Counted from the stretch's first letter, positions 1 to 7,573 are shown. The stretch is DNA of 18,704 bases from Streptomyces scopuliridis RB72 (GCF_000718095.1 NZ_JOEI01000051.1:1-18704), one strand, 5' to 3'. Made by a program: numbers and translations. Notes: generated by a model from the letters alone, not told the origin.

Positions 1-23
1 AGCCTCACCGGACCGGCGCGTTC

Positions 24-155
24 CCCCGTACCCCGTTCCCCCGTGATGCCGGAGAGCCCCGCTTCCCCGTGATCCCCCGTGATCCCCCGTGGTCGCTGGG
101 CTCCCCGTCTGCACCCCCGTTACGGCAGGGGAGCCGCGCCGTTCCGCCACCCCGT
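24..155. repeat. Short C-rich repeats (CCCCGT)
   Basis: The hexamer CCCCGT occurs nine times, at 24, 31, 39, 65, 75, 85, 103, 115 and 150. Part of the set is a 10-base tandem, GATCCCCCGT, at 71-80 and 81-90. No convincing gene is seen in the 314 bases before the first CDS; open frames there have poor codon structure. The function is unknown, and it may be simple sequence drift in an intergenic region. Confidence 0.5.
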
Positions 156-232
156 GTCGGCGGTGCCGGCGCCGCGCCCCTTCCGTGGTCCCCACTCTTC
201 CGTCCGCGCAGGTCGGGGCCCATCCGCGTGCC

Positions 233-308
233 TACTCATCTCCCCCACTAGGTACCGGTACTCAGTCCTGCGTACTCCCGCCCAGCGCGGGCGCGGCCTG
301 GATACGAT
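233..308 (+). promoter_or_regulatory. Promoter region of the DUF4126 gene, with TACTC repeats and a palindrome
   Basis: TACTC occurs at 233-237, 259-263 and 273-277, and the 10-base palindrome GTACCGGTAC lies at 252-261. A TAnnnT hexamer, TACGAT, at 303-308 is followed by 6 bases and then the GTG start at 315, with no Shine-Dalgarno sequence. That geometry fits a -10 box driving a leaderless mRNA. No clear -35 is seen. The repeats could be an operator; this is inference. Confidence 0.45.
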
Positions 309-314
309 CGGGCG

Positions 315-926
315 GTGTCCCTCCTCCCCCTGATCTTCACCAGCGGCTGGGCCAGCGGCATCAACGCCTATGCGGTGGTACTGCTGTTCGGCGTCTTCGG
401 CGCGACCGGGCTGAGCGACGAGGTGCCCGAGTCGTTGCAGCGCACCGACGTACTGATCGTCGCGGCGGCGCTCTTCCTCTGTGACGCGGTGGCGGACAAG
501 ATCCCGTACGTCGACTCCGTCTGGGACTCCGTGCACACCGTCATCAGACCGGTGTCGGGCGCGGTGGTCGGCGCGCTGCTGGCCGGTCAGAGCGGCTCGC
601 TGCCGGAGGTCGCGGCGGGCGCCGTGGGCGGTTCGACGGCGCTGGTGAGCCATCTGGTCAAGGCGGGCGCCCGGATGGCGATCAACACCTCCCCCGAGCC
701 GTTCAGCAATATCTTCGTGAGTACGGCCGAGGATCTGGGCGTCGCCGGGATCATCGCCTTCGCCGTCTTCCATCCGGTCGCCGCCGCCGTCATCGCGGGC
801 ACGCTGCTGCTGCTCGGCGTCGTGACGGTGGCCTTCCTCGCGTCCAGGATCCGCGGTTTCCTGCGCCGCAGGGCGCGGCGTCGCGCGGAGAAACGCCTGG
901 CGACCGGCGCTCCACCGGCGTTCTAA
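315..926 (+). CDS. DUF4126 family membrane protein
   Basis: This 203-residue protein is predicted to be membrane-embedded. It has hydrophobic stretches at about residues 3-30, 47-62, 75-95 and 135-178, and ends in a basic Arg-rich tail. The opening (SGWASGINAYAVVLLFG) and the central DAVADKIPYVDSVWD motif followed by a Gly/Ala-rich helix are typical of the DUF4126 family, whose molecular role is unknown. The GTG start was chosen because the family motif begins almost immediately and a TACGAT -10-like box lies 6 bases upstream. No Shine-Dalgarno is present, so translation may be leaderless. The next gene begins 10 bases after the stop on the same strand. The family assignment is firm; the function is not known. 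Confidence 0.85.
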   Translation: MSLLPLIFTSGWASGINAYAVVLLFGVFGATGLSDEVPESLQRTDVLIVAAALFLCDAVADKIPYVDSVWDSVHTVIRPVSGAVVGALLAGQSGSLPEVAAGAVGGSTALVSHLVKAGARMAINTSPEPFSNIFVSTAEDLGVAGIIAFAVFHPVAAAVIAGTLLLLGVVTVAFLASRIRGFLRRRARRRAEKRLATGAPPAF

Positions 927-929
927 AAT
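924..929 (+). promoter_or_regulatory. Candidate -10 box for the downstream flavoprotein
   Basis: TAAAAT overlaps the TAA stop of the DUF4126 gene and is followed by 7 bases (CGCTGCC) and an ATG at 937. No Shine-Dalgarno lies between them. It could give a leaderless transcript of the second gene in addition to readthrough. No good -35 is visible, so confidence is modest. Confidence 0.35.
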
Positions 930-936
930 CGCTGCC

Positions 937-2442
937 ATGGCACGGATTGCGGTGATCGGCGCCGGGATGGGCGCCATGGCGGCGGCTGCCCGGCTGGCGG
1001 TGGCGGGTCAGCGGGTGACGGTGTACGAACGCGCGGCGACGTACGGCGGCTCGGTGGGCCGGTTCGAGCGGGACGGGTTCGTCTTCGACACCGGGCCCGG
1101 TCTGCTGCATCTGCCGGCCGTCTACCGTGATCTGTTCGTCAAGACGGGCAAGGAGCCGCTGGAGAGCCGCGTCCGGCTCGGCCAGGTGGATCCGGCGAGC
1201 CGGCATGTCTTCGCCGACGGCACCGACGTACGGCTGCCCAACGCGTCGCGCGGCGGGGTGGTCTCCGCCCTGGACGCGGCGCTGGGCGCGGGCGCCGGAG
1301 AGCGCTGGGGGGAGTTCCTCGGCCGGGCCAGGGACGCCTGGGACCGCTCGCGCCGTCCGTTGCTGGAGGAGCCGCTGTGGGCGGACTGGCGGGTGCTCGG
1401 CCGGGATCCGTATCCGGCCGTACGGCAGCGACGGCTGCTCCGCGGCGCCCGGCAGGCCACGACGGTCGCGGAGATCGGCGCCTGGGAGCTGGCCGACCCG
1501 CGGCTGGCGGCGTTGTTGGACGGTTACGCCCTGTCGTACGGGCTCGACCCGCGGCGCGCCCCGGCGAGCGCCGCCCTGCTGCCGTATCTGGAGCAGACCT
1601 TCGGCAGCTGGTATGTCGGCGGCGGCATGCGGGAGTTGGCCCGCGCGGTGTACGAACGGTGCCTGGCCCGCCGGGTGGAGTTCGTCTTCGGCGCCGAGGT
1701 GACCCGGATCGTGGAGAAGGACGGCGCGGCGACGGGGATCGAGCTGGCGGACGGTACGGTCGCGGAGGCCGGCCATGTGGTGGCGGGAATCGCGCCCGGC
1801 CCTCTCGTGGAGGGGCGGCTCGACGCGGACGGTGACGTACGGCCTGCGGGCGTTGATGCCCTGCCGCCCGGGAGGTTCACGGTGCTGCTGGCGCTGCGCG
1901 GCGCCCGCGAACCCGGCGCCGCGCACCGGACGGTGGTGCACTCCCCCGACGGAAGCGCCGAGGCGGCCGAGGTCTTCGCGGGCCGGACCGCCGCGCGGCC
2001 CACGGTCACGGTGCTACGGCCCGATGACGCGGAGACGCGCCCCGACGACGGCCACGAGGCGGTGACGCTCACCGCGACGGTGGCCCCGCACGGCCCGGTC
2101 GACTGGTCCGACGCGGCGCTGCGCGAGCGGTACGCCGATGTGCTGGTGGCGGCTGCCGGGGCGGCCGTGCCGGAGATCGCGGAGCGGCTCATGTGGCGCG
2201 AGGTACGTACCCCGGCCGACACGGCGGTGCTGACGGGGGCCGCGGGCGGTTCCGTACCGGCGCCCGCGCTGGCCGGGGCCGAGGGCCGGCTGCTGCTTCC
2301 GGCGAACTCCACCCGGCTGTCCGGGCTGTACCGCGCGGGCGGCTGGGCGCATCCGGGCGGCGGGCTCGCGCACGCCGGGATGTCGGGGGCGCTGGTCGCC
2401 GGACTGATCGTCGAGGGGGCGGACTTCCGCGGCTCCCGGTGA
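937..2442 (+). CDS. Phytoene desaturase-like FAD-dependent oxidoreductase
   Basis: This 501-residue flavoprotein belongs to the CrtI/phytoene desaturase-like amine-oxidoreductase group. The N-terminal dinucleotide-binding fold has GAGMGA at residues 8-13, with an acidic residue ending the second strand in VTVYERA and the YGGSVG segment that usually follows. The C-terminal FAD-contact region reads AGGWAHPGGGLAHAGMSG, close to the CrtI-family HPGGGIPG motif. The substrate cannot be deduced. No carotenoid genes (crtE, crtB) are nearby, so a role in carotenoid synthesis should not be assumed. The length is normal for the family. It starts 10 bases after the DUF4126 stop and probably shares transcription with it, although TAAAAT at 924-929 could serve as its own promoter. 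Confidence 0.85.
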   Translation: MARIAVIGAGMGAMAAAARLAVAGQRVTVYERAATYGGSVGRFERDGFVFDTGPGLLHLPAVYRDLFVKTGKEPLESRVRLGQVDPASRHVFADGTDVRLPNASRGGVVSALDAALGAGAGERWGEFLGRARDAWDRSRRPLLEEPLWADWRVLGRDPYPAVRQRRLLRGARQATTVAEIGAWELADPRLAALLDGYALSYGLDPRRAPASAALLPYLEQTFGSWYVGGGMRELARAVYERCLARRVEFVFGAEVTRIVEKDGAATGIELADGTVAEAGHVVAGIAPGPLVEGRLDADGDVRPAGVDALPPGRFTVLLALRGAREPGAAHRTVVHSPDGSAEAAEVFAGRTAARPTVTVLRPDDAETRPDDGHEAVTLTATVAPHGPVDWSDAALRERYADVLVAAAGAAVPEIAERLMWREVRTPADTAVLTGAAGGSVPAPALAGAEGRLLLPANSTRLSGLYRAGGWAHPGGGLAHAGMSGALVAGLIVEGADFRGSR

Positions 2443-2497
2443 GCCACGCGCACCGCCACCGCGCCCCCTCGCTCAACAGGCGCCCCACCGGGCTTTC

Positions 2498-2512
2498 CTG
2501 ACGCTCCGTCAG
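2498..2512. terminator. Hairpin between convergent genes
   Basis: CTGACG-CTC-CGTCAG forms a 6-bp hairpin with a 3-base loop in the 82-base gap between two converging genes (stops at 2442 and 2525). It has no T-tract. Its symmetry would let it work in both directions. Terminator function is inferred from position and shape. Confidence 0.5.
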
Positions 2513-2524
2513 TGATGCCCGGTA

Positions 2525-3475
2525 TCAGTAGCGGTACCGCTGCTCGTTGTAGTCGGGGTCCTGGTATCCCTGCCGGCGTGGTTCTTCCTGGGGTATCGGC
2601 GGAAACTGCTCCCCGTCGCGCTCGCGCTGCTGCGGGACCCACACGCCGCCGGGCGGCGTGTCGCCGCCGTACTGCTGCTGGCCGCCGTACGGGTCGGCGT
2701 ACTGCTGCTGGCCGCCGAAGCTGTCGTACGAGCCGTGCTGCTGGCCGCTGTTGGCCGAACCGGTGTACGGGTCGGTGTACGCGGCGTACTGCTGCTGTCC
2801 GGCGTCGTAGCCGTACTGCTGCGCGTAGACGTCCTGGCCGGGATACGTGTCCTGGCCGGAGTGGTAGGCGTCCTGAGGTACGTAGCCGTCCTGGCCCGCC
2901 GGCTGCTGCTGCCCGTACCCCTGATACGCGTCATATCCGCCGCTGTACTCATGCGCGCCGGCGCCGGCCGCCGCGCCCGCGTGAGGCTGCTGGGGCTGAT
3001 GGGCCGCACGGGCCGCGTCGTCGTATATCCCGTACTGCCCGGTGTCGTCGGGCAGCGGCTCCGGCTCGTACACCGCGGCGGCCGGCGCGGGCGGCCGCTC
3101 CGGCTCGTAGGCGGCCGGTTCGTACGCCACCGGCTCATACTCCAGGTTCGAGACCTCCAGCGCGGGCTCGCGCTCCTCCGCCTGCCCGCTCCCGGCCTTG
3201 CGGCGGCGGCTCGCGCCCGGACTGCCGCCTATCGCCCAGCCCGTCGAGAAGCCGCGGCGGAAGGACAGCGTCACATACGTCTGGCCGACCGCGAACGCGA
3301 TCGCGCCCAGCGCGATGACGAATATGTTGGGGATCAGTACGCCGAGGACCACGCCCATGAACCCGGTGAAGGCGAGCAGTCGCCAGCGCAGCCGCGCCTT
3401 GTACTGGAGCAGCACCTCACCGAGCAGCCACAGGGCCACGATGCCGAATGCGATGTAGAGGACCGTCCAGCCCAT
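2525..3475 (-). CDS. Membrane protein with long Tyr/Gln/Gly-rich disordered C-terminus
   Basis: This 316-residue protein has no recognised function. The first 70 residues hold three hydrophobic segments, at about 3-23, 33-50 and 51-70. A basic stretch (SRRRKAG) follows, and then about 220 residues of low-complexity sequence. That tail contains four YEP units at about 113-138 and then a Gln/Tyr/Gly-rich block at 219-272, in which I count 13 Gln, 9 Tyr and 11 Gly in 54 residues, with repeats such as QQQYADPYGG. The protein ends in RYRY. The ATG start is preceded by GGAGAGGGG. The gene starts 51 bases after the metF stop on the same strand and is probably co-transcribed with it. The tail resembles prion-like, phase-separating regions in composition; that is an inference. 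Confidence 0.8.
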   Translation of the reverse strand: MGWTVLYIAFGIVALWLLGEVLLQYKARLRWRLLAFTGFMGVVLGVLIPNIFVIALGAIAFAVGQTYVTLSFRRGFSTGWAIGGSPGASRRRKAGSGQAEEREPALEVSNLEYEPVAYEPAAYEPERPPAPAAAVYEPEPLPDDTGQYGIYDDAARAAHQPQQPHAGAAAGAGAHEYSGGYDAYQGYGQQQPAGQDGYVPQDAYHSGQDTYPGQDVYAQQYGYDAGQQQYAAYTDPYTGSANSGQQHGSYDSFGGQQQYADPYGGQQQYGGDTPPGGVWVPQQRERDGEQFPPIPQEEPRRQGYQDPDYNEQRYRY

Positions 3476-3526
3476 GCCCGCCCCTCTCCTGGGCCCACCG
3501 CCCGGGGACAGGGCGGGTACGGCCGG

Positions 3527-4444
3527 TCACGACTGCTCGTGCAGTCCGAGATTCTCGTAGATTTCGAGCGTCGCCGTGGAGTTGTTGAGCGTGATGAAGT
3601 GCAAGCCGGGGACACCCTCGGAGAGCAGCTCGGCGCAGAACTCCGTCGCGAACTCGATGCCAATGGAGCGTACAGCGGCGGGATCCTCCTTGACCGAGAG
3701 GATCCGCTCTTTCAGCTCGGGCGGGAAGACCGCGGTGGAGAGCTGCGGCAATCGCTCCAGCATCTTCACACTGGTGACCGGCATAATTTCCGGAATGATC
3801 GGCGTCTCGCAACCGGCCGCGACGACGTGGTCACGCAGCCGCAGATAGCCCTCGGGGTCGAAGAACATCTGCGTGATCGCGTAATCGGCGCCCGCGCGGC
3901 ACTTGTCCACGAAGTACCTGACGTCGGTGTCCCAGTCGGTGGAGCGCGGATGCATCTCGGGGAAGGCCGCCACTCCGACGCAGAAGTCCCCGGACTCCTT
4001 GATCAGCCTGACCAGTTCGGCGGCGTAGCGCACACCGTCGGGGTGCTTGATCCACTCGCCCATGGGGTCGCCGGGCGGATCGCCGCGTACGGCGAGGATG
4101 TTGCGGATCCCGGCGTCAGCGTACTGCCCGACCATGTTGCGCAGTTCGGCGACGGACTGGCCGACGGCCGTGAGGTGCGCGACCGGTGTGAGTGTGGTGT
4201 CGGCGGCGATCCGCTCGGTGGCCCTGACCGTGCCCGCGCGGGTGGAGCCGCCCGCGCCATAGGTCACCGAGACGAAGCTCGGGGCGACCGCCTCGATCCG
4301 GCGCAGTGCGTTCCAGAGGTTCCGCTCGCCCTTCTCCGTCTTGGGCGCCCAGAACTCGAACGAGAACGAAGTTTTGCCGGTCGCGAGCAGATCACGCACG
4401 GTCAGCGCGTGATCCGATCTGGTCGAAGCTGTGCCTAGGGCCAT
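3527..4444 (-). CDS. metF: 5,10-methylenetetrahydrofolate reductase
   Basis: MetF reduces 5,10-methylene-THF to 5-methyl-THF, the methyl donor for methionine synthesis, in the cytoplasm. The 305-residue length fits the bacterial flavin-dependent TIM-barrel form, which lacks the eukaryotic regulatory domain. Recognisable motifs are [10 protein letters not shown] (residues 27-36, with Glu30 at the position of the catalytic acid), [10 protein letters not shown] (60-69), [10 protein letters not shown] (about 117-126) and the QMFFDPEGY segment. The ATG start has no Shine-Dalgarno but sits 6 bases after a TAACCT box, suggesting a leaderless mRNA. thiE lies 128 bases upstream on the same strand. No SAM, SAH or cobalamin riboswitch was recognised in that gap. 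Confidence 0.96.
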   Translation of the reverse strand: MALGTASTRSDHALTVRDLLATGKTSFSFEFWAPKTEKGERNLWNALRRIEAVAPSFVSVTYGAGGSTRAGTVRATERIAADTTLTPVAHLTAVGQSVAELRNMVGQYADAGIRNILAVRGDPPGDPMGEWIKHPDGVRYAAELVRLIKESGDFCVGVAAFPEMHPRSTDWDTDVRYFVDKCRAGADYAITQMFFDPEGYLRLRDHVVAAGCETPIIPEIMPVTSVKMLERLPQLSTAVFPPELKERILSVKEDPAAVRSIGIEFATEFCAELLSEGVPGLHFITLNNSTATLEIYENLGLHEQS

Positions 4445-4479
4445 ATGTGCAGGTTATCGAGGGCGTGGCGGTCCCCCAA
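4445..4479 (-). promoter_or_regulatory. Candidate promoter for a leaderless metF transcript
   Basis: On the minus strand, TTGGGG (4474-4479) and TAACCT (4451-4456) are separated by 17 bases. The hexamer is followed by 6 bases (GCACAT) and then the metF ATG at 4444. This is standard vegetative-sigma spacing and would start transcription at or next to the start codon. It is the best -35/-10 pair among the leaderless candidates in this window. The remainder of the thiE-metF gap shows no other clear element. Confidence 0.55.
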
Positions 4480-4572
4480 CCGGACGAGGGGCTTTTGACC
4501 GGATTGCCGGTTAGGTCCTGTCCGGCGCGTTCCTGCGCGGCACACTGCCGTCATCCGTACGCCGCACAGCCG

Positions 4573-5238
4573 TCACATGGCCCGGTCCCGCACGCGCTTC
4601 GCCAGGGCCGCGGTGGCCGCCGCCGGGTCGTCGGCCTCCGTGATCGCCCGTACGACGACGACCCTGCGCGCACCGGCGTCCAGCACCTCGTCGAGATTGG
4701 CCGCGTCGATCCCGCCGATCGCGAACCACGGCCGCTCCGTGGCGCGGGACGCGGCGTACCGCACCAGACCGAGCCCCGGCGCGTGGCGGCCCGGCTTGGT
4801 GGGGGTGGGCCAGCAGGGGCCCGTACAGAAATAGTCCACACCGGGCTCGGCGACCGCCGCGTCCACCTCGGCCTCGGCATGGGTGGAACGGCCGATCAGC
4901 GGCCCGTCCCCGAGGATCGCGCGCGCGGCGGGGACGGGCAGATCGCCCTGTCCCAGATGCAGCACGTCGGAGCCGATGGCATGGGCCACATCGGCGCGGT
5001 CGTTCACGGCGAGCAGCCGGCCGTGCCGACGGCAGGCGTCCGCGAAGACCCGGAGGTGGTCCAGCTCCTCGGCCGCCTCCATGCCCTTGTCGCGCAACTG
5101 CACGATGTCCACGCCCGACGCCAGCACGGCGTCGAGGAACTCGGGGAGATCCCCCTGCCGCTTACGGGCGTCCGTGCACAGATAGAGCCGGGCGTCGGAC
5201 AGCGCCGCGGAAGCCGCGGACTCGGAAGCCGTGGACAA
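4573..5238 (-). CDS. thiE: Thiamine-phosphate synthase
   Basis: ThiE couples HMP pyrophosphate to the thiazole phosphate to give thiamine monophosphate. With the TTG start at 5238 the protein has 221 residues, normal for the family. Visible motifs are DIVQLRDK (44-51, contacting the pyrimidine diphosphate), LLAVNDRAD (75-83), the [10 protein letters not shown] phosphate-binding loop and FAIGGID near the end. I chose this TTG because a GGGGGGA tract lies 6 bases upstream and the family fold begins at about residue 17. The open frame continues to 5319, and that extension looks non-coding. No TPP riboswitch is visible upstream, unlike thiO. The Rv2175c-type gene ends 95 bases upstream on the same strand. 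Confidence 0.94.
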   Translation of the reverse strand: MSTASESAASAALSDARLYLCTDARKRQGDLPEFLDAVLASGVDIVQLRDKGMEAAEELDHLRVFADACRRHGRLLAVNDRADVAHAIGSDVLHLGQGDLPVPAARAILGDGPLIGRSTHAEAEVDAAVAEPGVDYFCTGPCWPTPTKPGRHAPGLGLVRYAASRATERPWFAIGGIDAANLDEVLDAGARRVVVVRAITEADDPAAATAALAKRVRDRAM

Positions 5239-5333
5239 GGAAAGTCCCCCCGTGGTGTTGGGTCGGCGGTGCACGGCGGCCGACGCACGACCGGAGGGTC
5301 GTACGGGGCCACCGCACACCGCGGATGGTGATG

Positions 5334-5699
5334 TCAGACGGCGAGCGCCTGGGCCCGGCGCTTCACCTCCGTGCCGCGATTCTCACTGAGCGCCTGCGCG
5401 GGCGTGCCCGGCAGGCTGGGGTCGGGGGTGAAGAGCCACTCAAGCATCTCTTCGTCGGTGAAGCTGTCGTCCCTCAGGAGCGTCAGGGTGCCGGCGAGGC
5501 CCTTGACCACCTTGTTGCCGTCGATGAAGGCGGCGGGCACCTGGAGCGTCCTGTTCTCGCCGCGGCGCACCGCGATCAGCTGGCCTTCCTTCACCAGCTG
5601 CCGCACACGCGTCACCTCGACATCGAGCATTTCCGCGATGTCCGGCAGGTGAAGCCAGGCGGGGACGAGAGCATCGATCTTTGCGTCAATCTCGGTCAC
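5334..5699 (-). CDS. Rv2175c family winged-helix DNA-binding protein
   Basis: This is a small cytoplasmic DNA-binding protein, 121 residues from the GTG at 5699. The N-terminal half holds a helix-turn-helix ([29 protein letters not shown]). The C-terminal half carries the family signature [12 protein letters not shown], then [11 protein letters not shown], and ends with [10 protein letters not shown]. These segments closely match what I recall of Mycobacterium tuberculosis Rv2175c, a substrate of the Ser/Thr kinase PknL. The start is uncertain: an in-frame TTG at 5750 would add 17 residues, and no strong Shine-Dalgarno supports either choice. Regulatory targets are unknown. It lies between the flavoprotein (behind a terminator hairpin) and thiE. 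Confidence 0.88.
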   Translation of the reverse strand: MTEIDAKIDALVPAWLHLPDIAEMLDVEVTRVRQLVKEGQLIAVRRGENRTLQVPAAFIDGNKVVKGLAGTLTLLRDDSFTDEEMLEWLFTPDPSLPGTPAQALSENRGTEVKRRAQALAV

Positions 5700-5753
5700 A
5701 AGGACAAGCGTGCCATCCCGGACTGACAGACGGTAGCCGAGGAGCCCCAATCG

Positions 5754-5786
5754 GGCCGGGACCCCGGCGGCGCCGGGATCCCGGCC
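5754..5786 (-). terminator. Strong GC-rich hairpin after the flavoprotein gene
   Basis: GGCCGGGA (5754-5761) pairs with TCCCGGCC (5779-5786). After one C/A mismatch, CCCGGC (5763-5768) pairs with GCCGGG (5772-5777) around a GGC loop. This 14-bp stem begins 4 bases past the stop of the gene ending at 5791. There is no T-tract, which is common for actinobacterial terminators. Confidence 0.65.
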
Positions 5787-5790
5787 GGGA

Positions 5791-7029
5791 TCAGAGCACG
5801 GCCTTGCGCAGCGGTACGGACGGGTCCGCGGTCCGCTCCGGGTCCAGCCGCGCGCCCGCCTCGATCAGCTTGCGTCCCTGGGCCAGATCCCGGGGCCTGT
5901 CGACGGCCAGCAGCGCGGTCGGCGCCCCGTCCCGCAGCCACACCACCGACCAGGCGCTCTCGGCCGGATCGCCGCGCCACACCAGGGTGTCGCCGTCCGC
6001 GTGATGGCCCGCGTACTGCACGAAGCGGCCGAACTGCTCGGACCAGAAGTACGGCACGGGGTCGTAGACCTCGTCGGTCTCGCCGACCACCTGCGCGGCG
6101 ACCGTGCGCGGCCCCTGGAGCGCGTTGTCCCAGTGATGTACGAGCAGTCGCTCTCCGTAACGGGCCGAGGGGAACGAGGCGCAGTCGCCGACCGCGTACA
6201 CCTCCGGCAGCGAGGTCCGCAGCCGCTCGTCCGCCACGATGGCGCCGTCCGGGCCCAGCTCGATCCCCGATCCGGCCAGCCAGCCCGTCGCGGGCCGCGC
6301 GCCGATGCCCACGACCACCGCGTCGGCGGCCAGCCGCCGGCCGTCCGCGAGGATCACCGCGCCCGGTTCGACCCCGGCCACCCGGGCGTCCGTCAGCAGG
6401 TCGGCCCCGCACTCCGCGTACCAGCCGGTCATGGGAGCGGCGACCTCGGCGGGCAGCACGCCCGCGAGCGGCCGGCCGGCCGCCTCGACGACCGTCACGG
6501 CGCAGCCCGCCTCCCGGGCGGCCGTGGTGAACTCCGCGCCGATCCACCCGGCGCCGACGACCACGACCCGCTGCCGGCGGCCGAGCACGGGACGCAGCCG
6601 CTCCGCGTCGTCCAGCGTGCGCAGCAGATGGACCGCGGGCAGCGACTCGGTGCCCGGCAGCGTGATCGGTTCCGCGCCGGTCGCGATGACCAGCACGTCG
6701 TACGGGACGGGCCCGCGCGCGGTGTCCAGTTCCCGTGCGCCGGGGCGCAGTCCGGTCACATCGAGGCCCAGCCGGAGCCGGACGGACAGCGTCGCGAAGT
6801 CGATGTCGAAGGCCGAGCTTTCCGCCGTGCCCAGCAGGAGCGCCTTGGAGAGCGGGGGCCGGTCGTACGGCGGATGCGGCTCGGCGCCGAGCACGGTGAC
6901 CGGGCCGCCGAAGCCCTTCTCCCGCAGGGCCACCGCGGTCTGCACCCCCGCCATGCCCGCGCCGACGACGACCACCCGCGGCTGCCCGGCCGATTCGGGC
7001 TCCTGCTGTCCCTGCTGTCGCTCGCTCAC
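5791..7029 (-). CDS. FAD/NAD(P)H-dependent oxidoreductase, ferredoxin reductase type
   Basis: This 412-residue two-dinucleotide-fold flavoprotein belongs to the family containing rhodocoxin, putidaredoxin and dioxygenase ferredoxin reductases. It has an FAD-binding GAGMAG (23-28), the YDRPPLSK motif (55-62) that follows the first fold in this family, an ATGAEP strand (116-121), an NAD(P)H-binding GAGWIG (159-164) and the second FAD motif YAVGDCAS (288-295). A C-terminal reductase domain follows. Its electron-transfer partner is not encoded nearby. The GTG start has no Shine-Dalgarno but follows TAAGGT by 6 bases, so the mRNA may be leaderless. A strong hairpin follows the stop. Physiological substrate unknown. 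Confidence 0.9.
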   Translation of the reverse strand: MSERQQGQQEPESAGQPRVVVVGAGMAGVQTAVALREKGFGGPVTVLGAEPHPPYDRPPLSKALLLGTAESSAFDIDFATLSVRLRLGLDVTGLRPGARELDTARGPVPYDVLVIATGAEPITLPGTESLPAVHLLRTLDDAERLRPVLGRRQRVVVVGAGWIGAEFTTAAREAGCAVTVVEAAGRPLAGVLPAEVAAPMTGWYAECGADLLTDARVAGVEPGAVILADGRRLAADAVVVGIGARPATGWLAGSGIELGPDGAIVADERLRTSLPEVYAVGDCASFPSARYGERLLVHHWDNALQGPRTVAAQVVGETDEVYDPVPYFWSEQFGRFVQYAGHHADGDTLVWRGDPAESAWSVVWLRDGAPTALLAVDRPRDLAQGRKLIEAGARLDPERTADPSVPLRKAVL

Positions 7030-7035
7030 CCGATC

Positions 7036-7041
7036 ACCTTA
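7036..7041 (-). promoter_or_regulatory. Candidate -10 box for the flavoprotein gene
   Basis: On the minus strand TAAGGT is followed by GATCGG and then the GTG start at 7029. A TAnnnT box 6 bases before a start codon without Shine-Dalgarno is the leaderless pattern seen elsewhere in this window. It falls in the 23-base gap after the upstream gene on the same strand. No convincing -35 is seen. Confidence 0.35.
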
Positions 7042-7052
7042 GACAGCCCGCC

Positions 7053-7412
7053 TCAGACAGCTGACGGAACGTCGGCCGGAAGCTGTTCCACCACGCTCGT
7101 TCCACTGCCCTCCTGGGACTCCCACTCCCAGGTCTCCTCCAGCCGCACCCGGCCGTCGGGAAGGTCGGCCACGATGGAGACGCAGTGCCCGGACGAGGTC
7201 GCGCCGTCCCGCTTCAGCTGTACGTACCGGAAGTCCAGCCGGTCGCCCTCGCGCGTCCCGACGAGATATCCGCGGACCACGTCACCGCCCTCGTACTCGG
7301 CGCGGATCAGGCCGTCCTCCTCGTGGTAGACGAAGCGGGTGCGGGTGCCCACCTGCCCCGGCGCCTGGTCGGCGACCGGGGAAAGGACGAGTCCGTCCAG
7401 TGAACGGGCCAC
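7053..7412 (-). CDS. Small lipocalin-like protein of unknown function
   Basis: This 119-residue protein from the GTG at 7412 is rich in predicted beta strands, with the pattern TRFVYHEEDGLIRAEYEGG, then VVRGYLVGT, LDFRYVQL and VRLEETWEW. From memory, similar 105-120-residue proteins in Bacillus and actinobacteria are often named N-acetylglutamate synthase. That name looks wrong here because no acetyltransferase motif is visible; a small beta-barrel fold is more likely. The start is supported by GGGAGC at 7420-7425 with a 7-base spacer. Upstream codons in the same frame run antisense to the TPP riboswitch and are not coding. It is transcribed divergently from thiO and sits 23 bases before the flavoprotein gene. 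Confidence 0.75.
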   Translation of the reverse strand: MARSLDGLVLSPVADQAPGQVGTRTRFVYHEEDGLIRAEYEGGDVVRGYLVGTREGDRLDFRYVQLKRDGATSSGHCVSIVADLPDGRVRLEETWEWESQEGSGTSVVEQLPADVPSAV

Positions 7413-7425
7413 GGTGATCGCTCCC

Positions 7426-7454
7426 TTACAGCGCGCGGGACAGGGCGTTAGTCT
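7426..7454 (+). promoter_or_regulatory. Candidate promoter of thiO-thiS-thiG
   Basis: TTACAG (7426-7431) and TAGTCT (7449-7454) are 17 bases apart. Transcription would start near 7461, just before the TPP aptamer, as expected for a riboswitch-controlled transcript. The -35 match is weak and the -10 (TAnnnT) is better. The region is shared with the divergent lipocalin-like gene. Confidence 0.5.
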
Positions 7455-7464
7455 GGCTTTCGAC

Positions 7465-7562
7465 ACTACCTCGCGGGAGTCCGGACGCACCGGGCTGAGA
7501 GGGAGGCTGAGGCGGCCTCCGACCGTACGAACCTGATCCGGGTCATGCCGGCGAAGGGAGGG
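7465..7562 (+). promoter_or_regulatory. TPP riboswitch (THI element)
   Basis: The conserved aptamer segments are present in order. GGGAGTCC opens the P2/P3 arm. CCGG (7481-7484) can pair with CCGG near 7490-7493, and CTGAGA lies at 7495-7500. An optional P3a hairpin, GGAGGC/GCCTCC, spans 7502-7520. The diagnostic GAACCTGATCCGGGTCATGCC block follows from 7529, with GGCGAAGGGA at the 3' end. CCTC (7469-7472) can pair with GAGG (7558-7561) in P1, so the purine-rich ribosome-binding region 7554-7563 is part of the switch. That suggests TPP blocks ribosome access to thiO; no terminator hairpin is visible between aptamer and ATG. Confidence 0.95.
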
Positions 7563-7573
7563 GCTGGACGCCC

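Noticed and set aside
937..2442. A carotenoid biosynthesis cluster around the phytoene desaturase-like gene
   Set aside because: No phytoene synthase, GGPP synthase or cyclase gene is near; only a family-level assignment is justified.
2735..4438. A plus-strand open frame of 567 codons opposite the membrane protein and metF
   Set aside because: It lies antisense to two well-supported genes and has Arg/Val/Leu-rich composition without motifs.
4445..4572. Riboswitch (SAM, SAH or cobalamin) upstream of metF
   Set aside because: No conserved aptamer segments were recognised, and a promoter immediately before the ATG leaves no room for a leader.
5239..5319. N-terminal extension of ThiE from the upstream in-frame start at 5319
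   Set aside because: The added 27 residues are Arg/Pro/Gly-rich and outside the family fold, and the TTG at 5238 has a better ribosome-binding tract.
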